Positions 62,443 through 64,000 of a stretch of DNA of 64,000 nt are shown here, one piece after another. Below the pieces are notes generated by a model. That model ran no database searches. It saw only the letters and a program-made list of their open reading frames with translations, and had not been told where the DNA came from. This DNA is from Streptomyces cyaneus (GTDB taxonomy: Bacteria; Actinomycetota; Actinomycetes; Streptomycetales; Streptomycetaceae), in contig NZ_RQJW01000019.1 in the NCBI RefSeq assembly GCF_004028635.1, forward strand, positions 62,001-126,000. The letters run 5' to 3'. Position 1 is the first letter of the stretch. The number at the start of each line of letters is the position of its first letter. The position numbers and the translations under genes are program-made.

Positions 62443-63603
62443 TCACGTGCACAGGACGGTGTCGAGCCATGCGAAGACCTCGTCCTGCATGCGGTCGACG
62501 AAGACATGGCCGAGGTCGGGCCAGGTCTTCAGGTGCAACCGCTCCTCGGCATGGCGGGAGTGCCAGACGGCGCGCAGCTTGTCGTACGCCACGCGGACGC
62601 CGTCGGCGGGGAACAGCGGGTCGAGCCCGCCGTCGAAGAAGAGCATCGGCCTGGGTGCGGCGATGCTCGCCACGTCGGGGAAGTCGAGGAACCGGGGAAG
62701 CCCGGGGTGGAGCATGTAGTACGAGGACTGCCCGCGCAGGGTGTTGTTGCCGGGCACCATCATTTCCTTCAGGCCGGTCATCCAGCAGACGGCGGCGGTG
62801 GCCGCGACCGCGTCGGTCAGCGCGGCGGTCTGCCAGGCGCGGTAGGCGCCCATGGAGAACCCGACGGCCGCGACCCGGCGTGCGTCCACCCTCTCGAGGC
62901 CCGCCAGGAATTCGGCGGCCCGGGCGTCTTCGCGGGCCATCAGTCCGGCGAGTGAGGAGCCGAGGTTGTAGAAGTTGGAGGCCAGGGCCTGCTGCTCGGC
63001 GTAGGCGAGGGGCCCGCGGTCGCCCCAGCCGAGGGCGTCCGCGCACAGGACGACATAGCCGCGCCGGGCCAGCTCGTCGCCGATGAACCGCCCGCTGAAG
63101 TACCTGTCGGCCCAGGCCTGCGCGGAGGCGAGCCGGGTGTCGTCGTACCAGGGCCGGACGAGCTTCTCCTTGCCGATGTCGAACTTGGCCCCGTGGTCGT
63201 GGAACAGGAGGACGGCGGGGAAGGGTCCGGGTCCCTGCGGGGTGAGCAGGGCGGCGCGGACGCGTTCGTGGCGGCTGAGGGAGAGGGTGACCAACTCCCT
63301 TGTGTATCCGTCCTCTTGAGGGCCTGCGGTGAACTCCGGTGCGTACGGCGTCCCGTTCTGGCGGTCGACGAGGAGGTGTTCCTCGACCTTGGTGCGGGCG
63401 GCGCGCCGCCAGGCCCGGAAGTCGCGGATCGGTGAGGTGCCCCAGGCGAGCGGGAAGGTCAGCTCGGCCTTGAGGGCCTGGTGGAAGTCGGGGAGGTTGC
63501 CGCCGACGAGGTCGGCCGCCGCCTCGGCGCCACCGGTTCCCGCTGCCAGGGCCACTGCCGCGGCCCCTGTCACGAATGTCCGGCGTCCCATCGCGTCAGG
63601 CAT
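62443..63603 (-). CDS. Secreted alpha/beta-hydrolase esterase (acetyl-xylan/pectin esterase-like)
   Basis: A 386-residue alpha/beta hydrolase with an N-terminal signal (MGRRTFVTGAAAVALAAG). Nucleophile elbow GFSMGAYRAWQ, Asp in FFDGGLDPLFPADG and His in WPDLGHVFVD make the triad. It resembles the acetyl-esterase/dienelactone hydrolase group that deacetylates plant polysaccharides. It sits between PL9 and PL1 genes on the same strand, and its ATG (63603, GGAGG upstream) lies next to the stop of the PL1 gene, so removing acetyl groups from pectin is a reasonable role (inference). Confidence 0.85.
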   Translation of the reverse strand: MPDAMGRRTFVTGAAAVALAAGTGGAEAAADLVGGNLPDFHQALKAELTFPLAWGTSPIRDFRAWRRAARTKVEEHLLVDRQNGTPYAPEFTAGPQEDGYTRELVTLSLSRHERVRAALLTPQGPGPFPAVLLFHDHGAKFDIGKEKLVRPWYDDTRLASAQAWADRYFSGRFIGDELARRGYVVLCADALGWGDRGPLAYAEQQALASNFYNLGSSLAGLMAREDARAAEFLAGLERVDARRVAAVGFSMGAYRAWQTAALTDAVAATAAVCWMTGLKEMMVPGNNTLRGQSSYYMLHPGLPRFLDFPDVASIAAPRPMLFFDGGLDPLFPADGVRVAYDKLRAVWHSRHAEERLHLKTWPDLGHVFVDRMQDEVFAWLDTVLCT

Positions 63604-64000
63604 GCGGCCTCCCCGCCCCGGCATGGGCCAGGACGTAGTGCTCGACCCCCGCCCTGGACATCAGCGGCCGGTACTCGTACACGTCGGCCGGATGCCAGCC
63701 GACGTCGTCGGTGAGCCCCAGGCCGCCGGCCACCGCGTTCAGCCGGGCAGGGCGACCGTTGAACCAGGAGCCGGTGTCGTGGAAGTGCCGGCCCCCGTAG
63801 GCGGCGACGGCGAGGGACGGCCCGCCCCTCGGGTAACTGAAGACGTTGCGCTCCGAGAAGATCGCGGACTCCACGCCGACCCCGAGCGCGTAGAGGGTGT
63901 CCTCGGCCCTCCCCCGGTACACGTTGTTGACGACGTGCACCTGCCCGAAGCGGACGCGGGGCCCGCGCTGCACGATGTCGGTGAACAGGTTCCGGACGAA
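63596..64000 (-). CDS. Pectate lyase family PL1 (C-terminal part; runs off the right edge)
   Basis: The last ~134 residues of a protein that continues beyond base 64000. FVRNLFTDIVQRGPRVRFGQ and VHVVNNVYRG are the PL1 signature (the RxPxxR-like segment containing the catalytic Arg), followed by the distal beta-helix turns (GVGVESAIFSERNVF, GSWFNGRPARLN). The stop codon overlaps the esterase start by a few bases. The N-terminus and Ca2+ site are outside the window. Confidence 0.88.
   Translation of the reverse strand, partial: FVRNLFTDIVQRGPRVRFGQVHVVNNVYRGRAEDTLYALGVGVESAIFSERNVFSYPRGGPSLAVAAYGGRHFHDTGSWFNGRPARLNAVAGGLGLTDDVGWHPADVYEYRPLMSRAGVEHYVLAHAGAGRPHA

Overview
The window is high-GC actinobacterial chromosome, almost certainly Streptomyces. 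Codon third positions are strongly G/C, GTG and TTG starts are frequent, and genes commonly overlap by ATGA or GTGA. The order (Pit phosphate transporter, cobalamin cluster, LAETG-anchored protein, ABC importer, ectABCD, penicillin-binding protein, ECF sigma factor, pectate lyases) matches what I remember of the S. coelicolor SCO1845-SCO1880 neighbourhood. No rRNA, tRNA, CRISPR array, prophage or intact transposase gene was seen.

Layout. 1-3000: start of a class II aldolase (minus strand, cut by the edge), a secreted GH25 lysozyme, and a PhoP-boxed low-affinity phosphate transporter with a small membrane protein. 3014-7438: a 1474-residue trypsin-like protease / STAND NTPase / WD40 protein on the minus strand. 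7670-25383: a cobalamin riboswitch followed by thirteen tightly packed genes, cobD-cobQ-cobN-chlI/D type chelatase-cobO-cobB-cobI-cobM-cobL-cobJ-cobH-cbiX-cobC, covering most of aerobic-type corrin ring synthesis, cobalt insertion, adenosylation and side-chain addition. 25557-30322 (minus): a sortase-anchored protein and a polar amino-acid type ABC importer followed by an amidohydrolase. 30580-36004: a class V aminotransferase, a DinB-like protein and the ectABCD operon for ectoine and hydroxyectoine. 36026-37262: an anti-sigma factor whose ECF sigma partner is only a C-terminal stump. 37708-49403: assorted metabolic and regulatory genes (PLP enzyme, FrnE/DsbA-like protein, GNATs, AraC/GlxA regulator with MFS exporter, aldehyde dehydrogenase with divergent IclR, a membrane protein with a two-component system). 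49459-52437: a penicillin-binding protein and a purine permease. 52697-64000: an ECF sigma factor with a membrane partner, then a pectin-degradation locus (PL3, broken PL4, two PL9, double-GH43, HAD phosphatase, esterase, PL1 fragment).

The most unusual feature is a duplicated element of about 315 bp at 37376-37689 (minus) and 55224-55539 (plus). The two copies are about 18 kb apart in inverted orientation. Each sits at the breakpoint of a truncated gene (the ECF sigma factor and the PL4 rhamnogalacturonan lyase) and keeps the same series of hairpins while loop and pairing positions change. This looks like a mobile or formerly mobile structured RNA. Other points of interest are a common Streptomyces-type intergenic repeat embedded in frame in cobB, a 46-codon ORF joined to the histidine kinase and response regulator genes by ATGA overlaps at both ends, three direct repeats at 11-bp spacing before the pectin-locus sigma gene, and an altered Walker B motif in the protease-STAND protein.
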